Source: Anaerolineales bacterium
Lineage (GTDB): Bacteria > Chloroflexota > Anaerolineae > Anaerolineales > UBA11579
DNA length: 64,000 bases
Direction: 5' to 3'
Assembly (NCBI GenBank): GCA_026129305.1
Contig: JAHCII010000002.1
Span: 1-64,000 of the forward strand
In this document: positions 55,143 through 62,456 of the stretch, in pieces
Numbering within the stretch: the first letter of the stretch is position 1
How the letters are laid out: every line of letters begins with the position of its first letter
The notes under the pieces: model-generated
Told to the model about the DNA's origin: nothing
Seen by the model: only the letters and a program-made list of their open reading frames with translations
Databases searched by the model: none
Made by a program: the position numbers and the translations under genes

Positions 55143-55952
55143 TTGCCTGTGGAATTTTTGCATGTCCTTTTGCTTGGAGCGATTCAGGGCGTCACCGAAT
55201 TTCTGCCCATTTCCAGCTCCGGGCATTTGATTTTGGCCCGCCACCTGCTTGGTATTCAGCAGGAGCCCCAGGTGGCCTTCACCTTTGACGTCATCATCCA
55301 GCTGGGCACCTGGCTGGCGGTCATGATCTATTACTGGGCCGACATCCGTGCCATTGCGACCGATATGTGGGCCGGCCTGCGGGGCCAGCCTGGCCCACTG
55401 GCCCGCCTGGGCTGGATGATCTTGCTGGCCACCGTGCCGGCGGTCTTGATCGGCTGGCCGCTGAAGGACCGCATGGCTGGTGAAATGAGCGGACTGTTCT
55501 TCACGGGTATCTTTTTGTTGATCAATGCCGGGCTGATGCTGCTGGCGGAATGGCTGGGGAAGCGCAGCCGCCAGTTGGCAGACGCCAACCTGAACGATGC
55601 ACTGCTGGTCGGTATAGCGCAGGCCGTCGCCCTGCTGCCGGCGGTTTCGCGCTCGGCCGCCACCATGGCCGGCGGCATGCTGCAGAACTTCACCCGGCGT
55701 GATGCGGCTCGCTTTGCTTTTCTTATGTCGGTGCCGGTCATGCCCGCCGCGGCCGCGGTGGGTTTTTGGGACCTGGGCCATTTGCCCAACCCCGGCGCTC
55801 TCGGCCTGCCATTGCTGGGCGGCTTCCTGGCCGCTGCGCTCGTCGGCTACTTCAGCATCCGCTGGTTGCTGGGCCACTTGTCGCGCAACTCTTTCATGCC
55901 TTTTGCGCTCTATTGCCTTGTACTGGGCAGCCTGGTACTGTATTTTAGCTAG
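55143..55952 (+). CDS. uppP: Undecaprenyl-diphosphatase (BacA/UppP)
   Basis: A polytopic protein of 269 residues with the catalytic motifs GAIQGVTEFLPISSSGHL and LLPAVSRSAATMAGG. It removes phosphate from undecaprenyl pyrophosphate to recycle the wall-lipid carrier. The start is TTG at 55143 or GTG at 55149; no good SD decides. It links functionally to the prenyl-carrier enzymes at 8 and 42 kb. Confidence 0.93.
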   Translation: MPVEFLHVLLLGAIQGVTEFLPISSSGHLILARHLLGIQQEPQVAFTFDVIIQLGTWLAVMIYYWADIRAIATDMWAGLRGQPGPLARLGWMILLATVPAVLIGWPLKDRMAGEMSGLFFTGIFLLINAGLMLLAEWLGKRSRQLADANLNDALLVGIAQAVALLPAVSRSAATMAGGMLQNFTRRDAARFAFLMSVPVMPAAAAVGFWDLGHLPNPGALGLPLLGGFLAAALVGYFSIRWLLGHLSRNSFMPFALYCLVLGSLVLYFS

Positions 55953-55966
55953 GGTATTCTAGGGAA

Positions 55967-56689
55967 ATGAGCGGGCTGTTCTCTCGCTTCGTCGTACTCC
56001 TGGGTTTTCTCCTGGCGGCCTGCAACCCGGCCCCGGCTCCGGCCGCCGTGCTGCAGATCGGCCTGAGCCCTGCGGCGCGCCCGCTGCAAGCCGCCATAGG
56101 TGTCTGCCTGCCCGCCGGCGAGGGCTTGTCCGCCAATCTGCAGGTGGTCTACCCCAACCAGGTCGACCTGGCGGAGTGGGATGTGTACTTCCAACTTGGC
56201 GAGCCTGCATCTGAACCGGGCTTTGTGGCCCAGGTGGCCTGGGAACAGCTGGCCCTGGCCCTGCCTTCTGGGCGCCTCTTCCATCCATCTGCCGTGCAGG
56301 CCGCACAGCTCTTCCGGGGGCAGATAGGCAACTGGAGTGAGCTGGGCCAGGCGGCTGCAGAGGTGAACCTGTACCTGCCGCCTGCCGGAGATGAAACCCG
56401 CCAGGCCTTTGAGCGCGCCATCTTGCAAGGCCAAGTAGCGGGCGACGCCCGGCTCACCGCATCGCCGGCTGAAATGGCCGCCGCCGTGGCGGCGGATGCC
56501 AACGCGGCGGGGCTGTTGCCCCTGGCCTGGGCCAGCCCAGGCATCACCTTGACCAGCCTGGACCTGCGCCTGCCGGTACTGGCCCTGGCGGACGCCCCAC
56601 CGCAAGGGGCTGCGCAGGCTTTGTTGGCCTGCCTGCAAGGGCCGCTGGGCCAGGCGACTTTGACGGAGTTGTACGAAGGCATCCAATAA
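55967..56689 (+). CDS. PstS-like substrate-binding lipoprotein, short form
   Basis: 240 residues with a lipoprotein signal (FVVLLGFLLAACNPAPAP, lipobox LAAC near residue 19). LFRGQIGNWSELGQAAAEVN resembles the domain-crossover motif of PstS-type phosphate-binding proteins, and the pattern EMAAAVAADANAAGLLPLAW fits the second lobe. It lacks the usual serine-rich phosphate loop, so the ligand is unknown and no ABC permease is adjacent. The same ends and spacing suggest an orphan binding protein or sensor. Its stop is inside the following terminator palindrome. Confidence 0.7.
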   Translation: MSGLFSRFVVLLGFLLAACNPAPAPAAVLQIGLSPAARPLQAAIGVCLPAGEGLSANLQVVYPNQVDLAEWDVYFQLGEPASEPGFVAQVAWEQLALALPSGRLFHPSAVQAAQLFRGQIGNWSELGQAAAEVNLYLPPAGDETRQAFERAILQGQVAGDARLTASPAEMAAAVAADANAAGLLPLAWASPGITLTSLDLRLPVLALADAPPQGAAQALLACLQGPLGQATLTELYEGIQ

Positions 56690-56722
56690 AAAGGCCCGGG
56701 TTCCCGGGCCTTTTTATTGGAT
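56681..56722. terminator. 20-bp perfect-stem bidirectional terminator overlapping a stop codon
   Basis: The arms at 56681-56700 and 56703-56722 are exact complements around TT. The core is AAAAAGGCCCGGG and CCCGGGCCTTTTT. The TAA of the lipoprotein gene lies in the left arm, and the gap stop is only 7 nt beyond the right arm. Confidence 0.9.
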
Positions 56723-56728
56723 GTAGGC

Positions 56729-57733
56729 TTACTTCATTTGCTTGGCGATCTCAGCCGCCTTGCGGATCATTTGGTTGGTGTAACCCCATTCGTTGTCATA
56801 CCAGGCGAAGATCTTCACCAGGTTGCCGTCCACCACCTTGGTCATCTGCATGTCGATGATGCAGGCGTGCGCATCGCCGACGATGTCGGACGAGACGATT
56901 GGGTCGTTGGTGGTGCGGATGATGCCCTTGTAGCGCTTGGAATTGGCTTCATCGGTCAGCACCTTGTTGATCTCTTCCGGCGTGGTGTTCTTCTCGGTCA
57001 GGAAGACCACATCTGACACCGAGCCGACCGGCACCGGCACGCGCAGCGCCACACCGTCGAACTTGCCCTTGTACTGCGGCAAGGCCAGCGTGGTGGCCTT
57101 GGCCGCCCCGGTGCTGGCGGGCACGATGTTGATCGCTCCGGCCCGGCCGCGGCGCACTTCCTTGGGGTCCGGTCCGTCCACGATGCCCTGGCCGGCGGTG
57201 TAGGCGTGCACGGTGGTCATGATCGCCTTCTGGATGCCGAAGTGGCGGCCGATGACCTCCACTACCGGCGTCAGCGAGTTGGTCGTGCAGCTGGCGCAGG
57301 AGATGATCGTGGCTTCGTCCACCGGGTCACTGACACCATACACCACGGTCGGCACGTCCTCACTCTTGGTGGGGGCGGAGATGATCACGTATTTGGCACC
57401 GGCTTCAATGTGCTTGCCTGCGTCCTCTTTCAGCGTGAAGCGGCCGGTGCTCTCGATGACAATGTCGACCTTTAGCTCTTTCCACGGCAGCAAGGCCGGG
57501 TCCTTTTCGCTGAGGAACTTGATGCTTTGCTTGCCCACCTTCAGTGTGTCGCCGTCCACGCTAACTTCGTGCGCCAGGCGGCCATAGGCCGAGTCGTACT
57601 TGACCAGATAGGCGATGTTGTCTGCCGGGGCGATATCGTTAACCGCCACTACTTCCAGTTCAGGTGTGTCCATGATCAGGCGCAGCGCGGCGCGGCCGAT
57701 GCGTCCCATGCCATTAATTGCAATGCGTGCCAT
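56729..57733 (-). CDS. gap: Glyceraldehyde-3-phosphate dehydrogenase, type I
   Basis: 334 residues with AINGMGRIGRAALRLIMD, the catalytic Cys in ISCASCTTNSLTPVVEVI, His in TTVHAYTAGQGIVDGP, the phosphate site PASTGAAKATTLALPQ, and WYDNEWGYTNQMI at the end. It makes 1,3-bisphosphoglycerate with NAD(P). It is separate from pgk-tpiA, on its own transcript. Confidence 0.97.
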   Translation of the reverse strand: MARIAINGMGRIGRAALRLIMDTPELEVVAVNDIAPADNIAYLVKYDSAYGRLAHEVSVDGDTLKVGKQSIKFLSEKDPALLPWKELKVDIVIESTGRFTLKEDAGKHIEAGAKYVIISAPTKSEDVPTVVYGVSDPVDEATIISCASCTTNSLTPVVEVIGRHFGIQKAIMTTVHAYTAGQGIVDGPDPKEVRRGRAGAINIVPASTGAAKATTLALPQYKGKFDGVALRVPVPVGSVSDVVFLTEKNTTPEEINKVLTDEANSKRYKGIIRTTNDPIVSSDIVGDAHACIIDMQMTKVVDGNLVKIFAWYDNEWGYTNQMIRKAAEIAKQMK

Positions 57734-57828
57734 GTTTCCTCCAGAAAAACAGGTGGGTAATTGCGCGAATTATAGTTCTCGTTGCAGCAAACGAGAAGTG
57801 ATATTTGACCCCTGCGGTAATCTTTTGG

Positions 57829-58632
57829 TTAGAAAAGGTCCGGTTGGCTGTTCGGCCCGGCCAGGCGGTGGGAGATCAGGATGGTCAAAAACCCCAGGCT
57901 GATCAAGATCAGGCTGGCGGCGATGGCAGCTCCCAGGTTGCTTTCGAAGGCGTTGTAAATGAACAGGGTCATGGTTTGTGTGCGGCCGGTGATATTGCCG
58001 GCGAACATCAACGTGGCGCCAAATTCGCCCAACGAGCGCGCCCAGCTGAGCGACAGGCCGGTCAGCACGGAATTGGCTGCCAGGGGGAAGGTCACTCTCC
58101 AGAAGACTTGTTGGTTGCTGGCCCCGTCCATGCGGGCGGCCTCCTCAACGCTCAGTGGCACGCTTTGAAAGCCGGTCTGCGCGGCCCGAATGTAGAAGGG
58201 CGCCGCCACGAAGACCTGGGCGATGACCACGGCTGCAGTGGTGAAGGGCAGGCTGACGCCCAGGGCTTCCAGGCTTGCGCCGAACAGGCCGCGGCGCCCC
58301 AGCGCCAGCAGCAAGGCCAGTCCAGCCACCGTAGGCGGCAGGATGATGGGCAGCTCGATCAGGGCGGTCAGGGCGCGTTTGAAAGGGAAGCTGCGCCGGG
58401 CCAGGAAATAGGCGATCGGTGTGCCCAGCACAAAGATGCACAGCGTAGCCAGGCCTGTGGTGAGAAAGCTGAGCCCGATGGCTGCCAGCAGTTGCGGGCT
58501 GGCCAGCTGCCCCCAATCCACCCCCAACCCGCGCAGCACCACCGCCAGCATGGGCACGACCAACAGCAGACCCAAGAGCAGGCCGAGGCCGGCGCTCAGG
58601 CTGGATTGAAGCTTTTGCCAAAAGGGAATCAT
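57829..58632 (-). CDS. modB: Molybdate ABC transporter permease
   Basis: A membrane protein of 267 residues with five to six helices. The ABC permease EAA loop reads EEAARMDGASNQQVFWRVTFPLA, and LIELPIILPPTVAGLALLLA is characteristic of ModB. With ModA and ModC it imports molybdate or tungstate. It is divergent from padR-modA across a perfect 13-bp inverted repeat. ModC, the ATPase, is not downstream: the next 95 bp hold no gene and then gap starts. Confidence 0.92.
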   Translation of the reverse strand: MIPFWQKLQSSLSAGLGLLLGLLLVVPMLAVVLRGLGVDWGQLASPQLLAAIGLSFLTTGLATLCIFVLGTPIAYFLARRSFPFKRALTALIELPIILPPTVAGLALLLALGRRGLFGASLEALGVSLPFTTAAVVIAQVFVAAPFYIRAAQTGFQSVPLSVEEAARMDGASNQQVFWRVTFPLAANSVLTGLSLSWARSLGEFGATLMFAGNITGRTQTMTLFIYNAFESNLGAAIAASLILISLGFLTILISHRLAGPNSQPDLF

Positions 58633-58652
58633 CGTCTTAGTGAGTCTAAATT

Positions 58653-58682
58653 AGTCTATCATGGAATAATCCATGATAGACT
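58653..58682. promoter_or_regulatory. Perfect 13-bp inverted repeat, probable PadR operator
   Basis: AGTCTATCATGGA (58653-58665) and TCCATGATAGACT (58670-58682) flank ATAA. The site lies 20 bp from the modB start and 6 bp from the padR start, so a bound dimer would block both divergent promoters. Confidence 0.8.
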
Positions 58683-58688
58683 TTCGGC

Positions 58689-59240
58689 GTGCGTATCCCT
58701 TTGCCTGATGAAACCATTCTGGGCTTGCTGGCCGCAAGCCCGCAGCACGGCTACCAGCTCTTGGCCCACTTCCAGGCTAAGAGCGAACTGGGCCGGGTGT
58801 GGACGCTGAGCCGCAGCCAGCTCTACGCCGTGCTCAAGCGGCTGGAGGCCAGCGGCGCCGTGCGCGGCCAGAACTTCAGTTCCGGCAGTTCGCCCACCCG
58901 ACGGGTCTACACATTGACCGAGCAAGGCCGGCGTCTGTTGGACGCCTGGCTGCAGCAACCCCAGCTTTCTGCCAGCATGCGCCAAATTCGGGTGCAGTTT
59001 ATCAGCCGTGTGCATATCGCCGGCCTGTTGGGTCTGCCCACGGGTGCCTTGATCGCCCGCCAGCGGCAGGCTTGCCTGGCCCAGCTGCAGCAGGTGCAGG
59101 AGGCGCAGAAGCGGGCCGGCTCCCCCAGCGAGATGATGGTTCTGGACTTTTTGCAAGGACAGCTTGAGGCGGCTGTGGATTGGTTGGACCGCTGTGAAGC
59201 GCTGTTGGCAAGTTCCCCACACATACAGGAGAAGCAATGA
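58689..59240 (+). CDS. PadR-family transcriptional regulator of the mod genes
   Basis: 183 residues from a GTG. The winged helix includes ILGLLAASPQHGYQLLAHFQ, RSQLYAVLKRLEASGAV and SPTRRVYTLTEQGRRLLDAW, all PadR marks; the C-terminal helical half fits PadR subfamily 2 dimerisation. It lies between modB and modA and overlaps modA by 4 nt, so it probably regulates molybdate uptake. It would replace ModE, whose ligand-binding TOBE domains are absent. The ligand is therefore unclear. Confidence 0.88.
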   Translation: MRIPLPDETILGLLAASPQHGYQLLAHFQAKSELGRVWTLSRSQLYAVLKRLEASGAVRGQNFSSGSSPTRRVYTLTEQGRRLLDAWLQQPQLSASMRQIRVQFISRVHIAGLLGLPTGALIARQRQACLAQLQQVQEAQKRAGSPSEMMVLDFLQGQLEAAVDWLDRCEALLASSPHIQEKQ

Positions 59241-60019
59241 AAAAATTTGGCAAGCTTCATGGAATTACGCTCGGTTTGATGGTCTTGTCCGCCGTATTGG
59301 CGGCCTGTGCCCCGGCGGCCAGTGGTGAGATCACCGTCTTCGCCGCATCTTCCCTCACGGATGCCTTCACCGAAATTGGCGCCGCCTTTGAAGCGCAGCA
59401 CGCCGGCAGCCAAGTGCTGTTCAACTTTGGCGGCTCTTCGCAGCTGGCCACGCAGCTGGCCGAGGGCGCCCCGGCGGATGTTTTCGCTTCCGCCAATCAG
59501 GCGCAGATGGCCAATGCTCAGGCCGCTGGGCGCATCTCAGGCGAGCCGGTTGTGTTCCTCACCAATCGCCTGGTGATCGTTGTGCCCGCCGACAACCCGG
59601 CCGGCATCCAGACTCCGGAAGACCTGGCCAAGGCCGATCTGCGCCTGGTGCTGGCCGCGCCGGACGTGCCCATCCGTGAATACAGCGACCAGGCCATCGC
59701 CGCGTTAGGGGATGCAGCTTATCAACAGGCGGTGTATGCCAACCTGGTTTCCGAGGAACCCAATGTGCGCCAGGTTGCCACCAAGGTCGCCCTGGGCGAG
59801 GCGGATGCAGGCATCATCTACACTTCAGACGTCACCCCCGACATTGCCGGCCAGGTGCTGCAGATCGAGATCCCTGTCGAAGCCAATGTGATCGCTGTCT
59901 ACCCCATCGCGGCGGTGGAAGGCGGCCAGCCGGCTTTGGCGCAGCAGTTCATCGATTTCGTGCTGGGACCAGACGGCCAGGCCATCTTAGCCAAATGGGG
60001 CTTTGGCCCGCGGCCGTAG
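59237..60019 (+). CDS. modA: Molybdate-binding lipoprotein
   Basis: 260 residues with a lipobox (LSAVLAACAPAASG), then ITVFAASSLTDAFTEIGAAF, NFGGSSQLATQLAEGAPADV, VIVVPADNPAGIQTPEDLAK and ADAGIIYTSDV, the oxyanion-binding segments of ModA. It captures molybdate or tungstate outside the membrane. The ATG overlaps the padR stop and GGAG precedes it. A strong terminator follows. Confidence 0.95.
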   Translation: MKKFGKLHGITLGLMVLSAVLAACAPAASGEITVFAASSLTDAFTEIGAAFEAQHAGSQVLFNFGGSSQLATQLAEGAPADVFASANQAQMANAQAAGRISGEPVVFLTNRLVIVVPADNPAGIQTPEDLAKADLRLVLAAPDVPIREYSDQAIAALGDAAYQQAVYANLVSEEPNVRQVATKVALGEADAGIIYTSDVTPDIAGQVLQIEIPVEANVIAVYPIAAVEGGQPALAQQFIDFVLGPDGQAILAKWGFGPRP

Positions 60020-60037
60020 TTCCTGGCGCTGTGAACT

Positions 60038-60069
60038 AAAAGAGCCCGCCTACAATGGCGGGCTCTTTT
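60038..60069 (+). terminator. Intrinsic terminator of padR-modA
   Basis: AAAAGAGCCCGCC (60038-60050) pairs with GGCGGGCTCTTTT (60057-60069) with loop TACAAT and more T afterwards. Confidence 0.92.
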
Positions 60070-60155
60070 TTTGCTTGTTGTACCAGCGCAGACTAGCAAA
60101 CCCCCGAAGAGACCGTAACGCTACTCTGTATAGTGCGAGGAGCTTATTGATGTAT

Positions 60156-60192
60156 GGAGTTGCGTTAGTCTGCGTAGCAGACTAGCAACTCC
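60156..60192. repeat. Bulged hairpin downstream of tRNA-Arg
   Basis: GGAGTTGC-GT-TAGTCTGC folds on GCAGACTA-GCAACTCC with loop GTA and a 2-nt bulge. GCAGACTAGCAA from the right arm also occurs at 60088-60099. It may help end the tRNA transcript on the minus strand or be a remnant of a recombination site. The surrounding 60070-60218 has no gene. Confidence 0.45.
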
Positions 60193-60218
60193 AGAAGTTC
60201 GGCCGCAGAGCGAACGTA

Positions 60219-60290
60219 TACCCCCACTGCGACTCGAACGCAGGTCCCCGCCTCCGGAGGGCGGTGCTCTATCCACTGAGCTATGGGGGC
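60219..60290 (-). tRNA. tRNA-Arg (anticodon CCG)
   Basis: The minus strand folds into a cloverleaf: acceptor GCCCCCA with TGGGGGT (G-U at the first pair), D stem GCTC/GAGC, anticodon stem CCGCC/GGCGG with loop CTCCGGA, and T arm CTGCG-TTCGAGT-CGCAG. The anticodon is CCG, read as Arg (codon CGG). CCA is not encoded. Confidence 0.95.
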
Positions 60291-60380
60291 TTACAGAACA
60301 GCGATTTTAACACGCTGGCGCAACAAAACCATCCGGGCTTCGTTTGTTTAATCAGATTCCTTGGCGGTGATTAAAAAGAA

Positions 60381-60414
60381 TTGCCATCAACCAATCCCCT
60401 CCGGTTGATGGCAA
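60381..60414. promoter_or_regulatory. 12-bp perfect inverted repeat upstream of the comA-like gene
   Basis: TTGCCATCAACC (60381-60392) and GGTTGATGGCAA (60403-60414) flank 10 nt. It is 135 nt upstream of the response regulator start. The outer TTGC...GCAA ends recall the B. subtilis ComA box pattern, but the centre and spacing differ. On the minus strand a T-rich run follows, so a terminator for antisense reading is the alternative. Confidence 0.45.
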
Positions 60415-60548
60415 CGAACTTTGCCTGATCTATTGTGCAGGACTGCTGTTATAGTTGGCTTTGTCTCTAGTGAAAATAGGCAGCTGTACTTGAAATGTAG
60501 ACATTTGTACTATTCAGATACACACAAAAAACGAACACGAGGTGGGAA

Positions 60549-61247
60549 ATGAACAAAATGTCTCAGCCAAACCATATCAAAGTCGCCATTCTGGATGACC
60601 ACATCAGCGCTTTGGACAGTTACCAAATGCGTCTGACGGCCAACAAGAACATCGAGGTGGTGGCCACCGCGCACTTTGGTGATGAACTCGAAGGCATGCT
60701 CGACCAGCATGCTGTGGATGTGCTGATCCTGGACGTGGGGGTACCCAATTCTGCGGAAAATCGAAACCCCTATCCCATTCTGCACATTATTCCGCGCCTG
60801 CGCGAGAAGTTTCCCCAGATCCACATCCTGATCATCTCGATGTACGAACAGCCCACCTTCGTCCGCTTTTTGCTGGAAGCAGGCGCCACTGGCTACATTG
60901 TCAAAGAAGATCAGGAAGCCATCATCCGTCTGCCGGAAATTGTGACCTCGGTCAGCACCGGGGGCATCTATCTCTCCGGCCGCTTGCACAATTTGCTGGC
61001 GCAAACTTCCAACGAGGAAAGCCGCATGCTCAGCCGGCGCCAGCAGGAAGCCATTTCGTTGATCACCGCTTTTCCGGAGCTGGACACGGATCATCTGGCC
61101 AAGCGTATGAGCGTGGCGCCTTCCACCGCGCGCAACCTACTGTCCCGGGCCTACAAACGCCTGGGAGTGCACAGCCGGGGTGCGGCGGCTCACCGTGCCC
61201 GTGAATTGGGCTTGCAGATCATCTTCCCCGAAGAGCCTGGCAAATAG
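60549..61247 (+). CDS. ComA-like response regulator (receiver plus LuxR-type HTH)
   Basis: 232 residues. The receiver domain has the acidic pair D16/D17 (VAILDDHISALD), phospho-acceptor D62 in DVLILDVGVP, Ser97 in ILIISMYEQ and Lys119 in GYIVKED. The C-terminal HTH reads LSRRQQEAISLITAF and MSVAPSTARNLLSRAYKRLG, as in LuxR/NarL-type regulators. It should be phosphorylated by the ComP-like receptor and act on DNA. GAGGTGGG precedes the ATG. It ends 2 nt before the convergent ComQ-like gene. As ComA in Bacillus it is the output of the cassette (inference from context). Confidence 0.88.
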   Translation: MNKMSQPNHIKVAILDDHISALDSYQMRLTANKNIEVVATAHFGDELEGMLDQHAVDVLILDVGVPNSAENRNPYPILHIIPRLREKFPQIHILIISMYEQPTFVRFLLEAGATGYIVKEDQEAIIRLPEIVTSVSTGGIYLSGRLHNLLAQTSNEESRMLSRRQQEAISLITAFPELDTDHLAKRMSVAPSTARNLLSRAYKRLGVHSRGAAAHRARELGLQIIFPEEPGK

Positions 61248-61249
61248 CC

Positions 61250-62170
61250 CTATCGGGCCACGCGCGCCATCAGACGCTGCACCGGAGCCAGCATCTGGTC
61301 CAGCAGTTCGCCAAGCGGCGAGCTGTTTTGCAGCTGCATCTGCGACAAGTGCTCGCGGGCCTGCTTTTCTCGCAAGATCAGTTCATTAATACAGTAGCTG
61401 ATCGCGCCGCTGCTGACCAGGATGCTTTGCGCTTCTTGCAACGCCGCGGGGTCGTTGACCTGGCTGCGTAGTTCTTTGAAGCGAGCCTGCCGGCCGTGGG
61501 GCGCCAGTTCGGCATACAAGATCGGTAAGGGTGAACGTCCCTGTAGCCAATCCACGTTGGCTGGGGCGCTAAGGCAGTCGTTCAAGTCGTCGTGGATTTG
61601 CAGCATCTCCCCGAACAAAGCGCCAAATTCATAGCACTGGCTTGCGCTTTCCCCGCCCGCTCCTGCGAACAGCGCGCCTAAATACAGTCCGGTGGCGAAA
61701 TATGGCGAACTCTTGGCGTGGGCCACCGCCCAGTAGTCCTCTTCACTGGCTGGGTTCTGCACGTCCAGCTCCTGCCCGTAGGCGGTGTCCATTTGCATTC
61801 GCACAATGGCGGCCATGGCCGGCTGGCTGAGCGCAGGTTGGGCGTTCTGTAGCACGTCAGCTGCCATGCCCAGCAGGGCTGTGCTCAGGTTGGCGGCGCG
61901 CCCCACGCCGATCTGGTGCTGCAGGCCGCGCGGGTCCTCGTCGAGAAGGTCGTCGACCAGCAAGATGCCCATATGTGCGCAGGTCATGGCCGCCAGGGCC
62001 GGCGTCAGCAGGCTCTCATCGCCGTCAGTGGCCTGGCAGGCCCGCAGCGGGAAATCCCAGGCCACTGGCTTGTGCGTCAGGGCCCTTTGGCAGGCTTGTT
62101 GCAGTTCCGGCCAGCGCAAGGTTTGTGGATGCTCCAACAGCAGGTGGACAGCTTTTAAATACCTTTCCAT
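61250..62170 (-). CDS. ComQ-like polyprenyl synthase-family protein (peptide prenyltransferase candidate)
   Basis: An all-helical protein of 306 residues and trans-prenyltransferase fold. The first Asp-rich motif is DDLLD at 73-77 and the second DDLND at 194-198; GQELD (132-136) and K153 in HAKSSPYF fit the diphosphate site. The usual Arg-Arg-Gly after the first motif is absent (DEDPRGLQHQIGVG), and the IPP-side residues near the N-terminus are weak. The same deviation is expected when the acceptor is a peptide, as for ComQ, which prenylates a Trp of ComX. The gene is 67 nt after the ComX-like gene, with GAGGAGG before its ATG. An ordinary polyprenyl diphosphate synthase is the alternative. 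Confidence 0.82.
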   Translation of the reverse strand: MERYLKAVHLLLEHPQTLRWPELQQACQRALTHKPVAWDFPLRACQATDGDESLLTPALAAMTCAHMGILLVDDLLDEDPRGLQHQIGVGRAANLSTALLGMAADVLQNAQPALSQPAMAAIVRMQMDTAYGQELDVQNPASEEDYWAVAHAKSSPYFATGLYLGALFAGAGGESASQCYEFGALFGEMLQIHDDLNDCLSAPANVDWLQGRSPLPILYAELAPHGRQARFKELRSQVNDPAALQEAQSILVSSGAISYCINELILREKQAREHLSQMQLQNSSPLGELLDQMLAPVQRLMARVAR

Positions 62171-62198
62171 TGTTCCTCCTCTATTACAATGGCACAGA

Positions 62199-62226
62199 CA
62201 GAGGGCGGCTGTGCAGCCGCCCTCTG
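62199..62226 (-). promoter_or_regulatory. GC-rich hairpin between comX-like and comQ-like genes
   Basis: CAGAGGGCGGCTG (62199-62211) and CAGCCGCCCTCTG (62214-62226) pair perfectly around TG. It starts 11 nt after the comX stop on the minus strand. No T tract follows, so it is more likely an mRNA-stabilising or attenuating stem than a full terminator. It would favour more precursor peptide than enzyme. Confidence 0.65.
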
Positions 62227-62237
62227 TGCAGGTCGGT

Positions 62238-62384
62238 TTACTCCGTCCAGGCGTCCCAGGCCAGTTCTGAACGAACGGCCAGGATCTCGCTGAGCGAGGC
62301 CTCGGTGATGTTGAAAAGTTCGGTCACCAAAGCGGGTTGCTCATCTTGGGCGAAGAGGGAAGCGTGAAATGCTTGAATGCTCAT
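62238..62384 (-). CDS. ComX-like pheromone precursor, 48 residues, Trp near C-terminus
   Basis: A small gene. The product begins MSIQAFHASLFAQDEQPALV, continues TELFNITEASLSEILAVRSE and ends LAWDAWTE. AAAGGAG lies 7 nt before the ATG. An in-frame ATG 24 nt upstream (MNKKRRFL...) has no SD. ComX precursors are short, have an acidic helical leader and a single prenylated Trp three or four residues from the C-terminus (QWGD in strain 168). Here W46 is third from the end and W43 sixth. There is no signal peptide or Cys. It is cotranscribed with the ComQ-like gene, divergent from the ComP-like gene. The identification rests on size, Trp position and neighbours. Confidence 0.78.
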   Translation of the reverse strand: MSIQAFHASLFAQDEQPALVTELFNITEASLSEILAVRSELAWDAWTE

Positions 62385-62456
62385 GAGGAATCTCCTTTTT
62401 TTGTTCATAGTTAGGAAATAGGGTCTACGTATGATCAGCGGTTGGTGTCTGCAGCA

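Noticed and set aside
60156-60192. attL/attR of an integrated element at tRNA-Arg
   Set aside because: The repeats do not match the tRNA 3' end and no integrase is present, so it is kept only as a low-interest observation.
61250-62170. Housekeeping farnesyl or geranylgeranyl diphosphate synthase
   Set aside because: Not excluded, but the missing Arg pair, the small Trp-ending ORF directly upstream and the adjacent regulator and receptor make the ComQ reading better.
61975-62367. Plus-strand open frames of 80-161 codons across the comQ/comX region
   Set aside because: They are complements of the high-GC comQ frame, lack SD and family features, and run against the clear DDxxD protein.
62384-62408. 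Longer ComX-like product from the in-frame ATG at 62408 (MNKKRRFLMSI...)
   Set aside because: No SD precedes it, and the AAAGGAG that serves ATG 62384 would lie inside its coding region.
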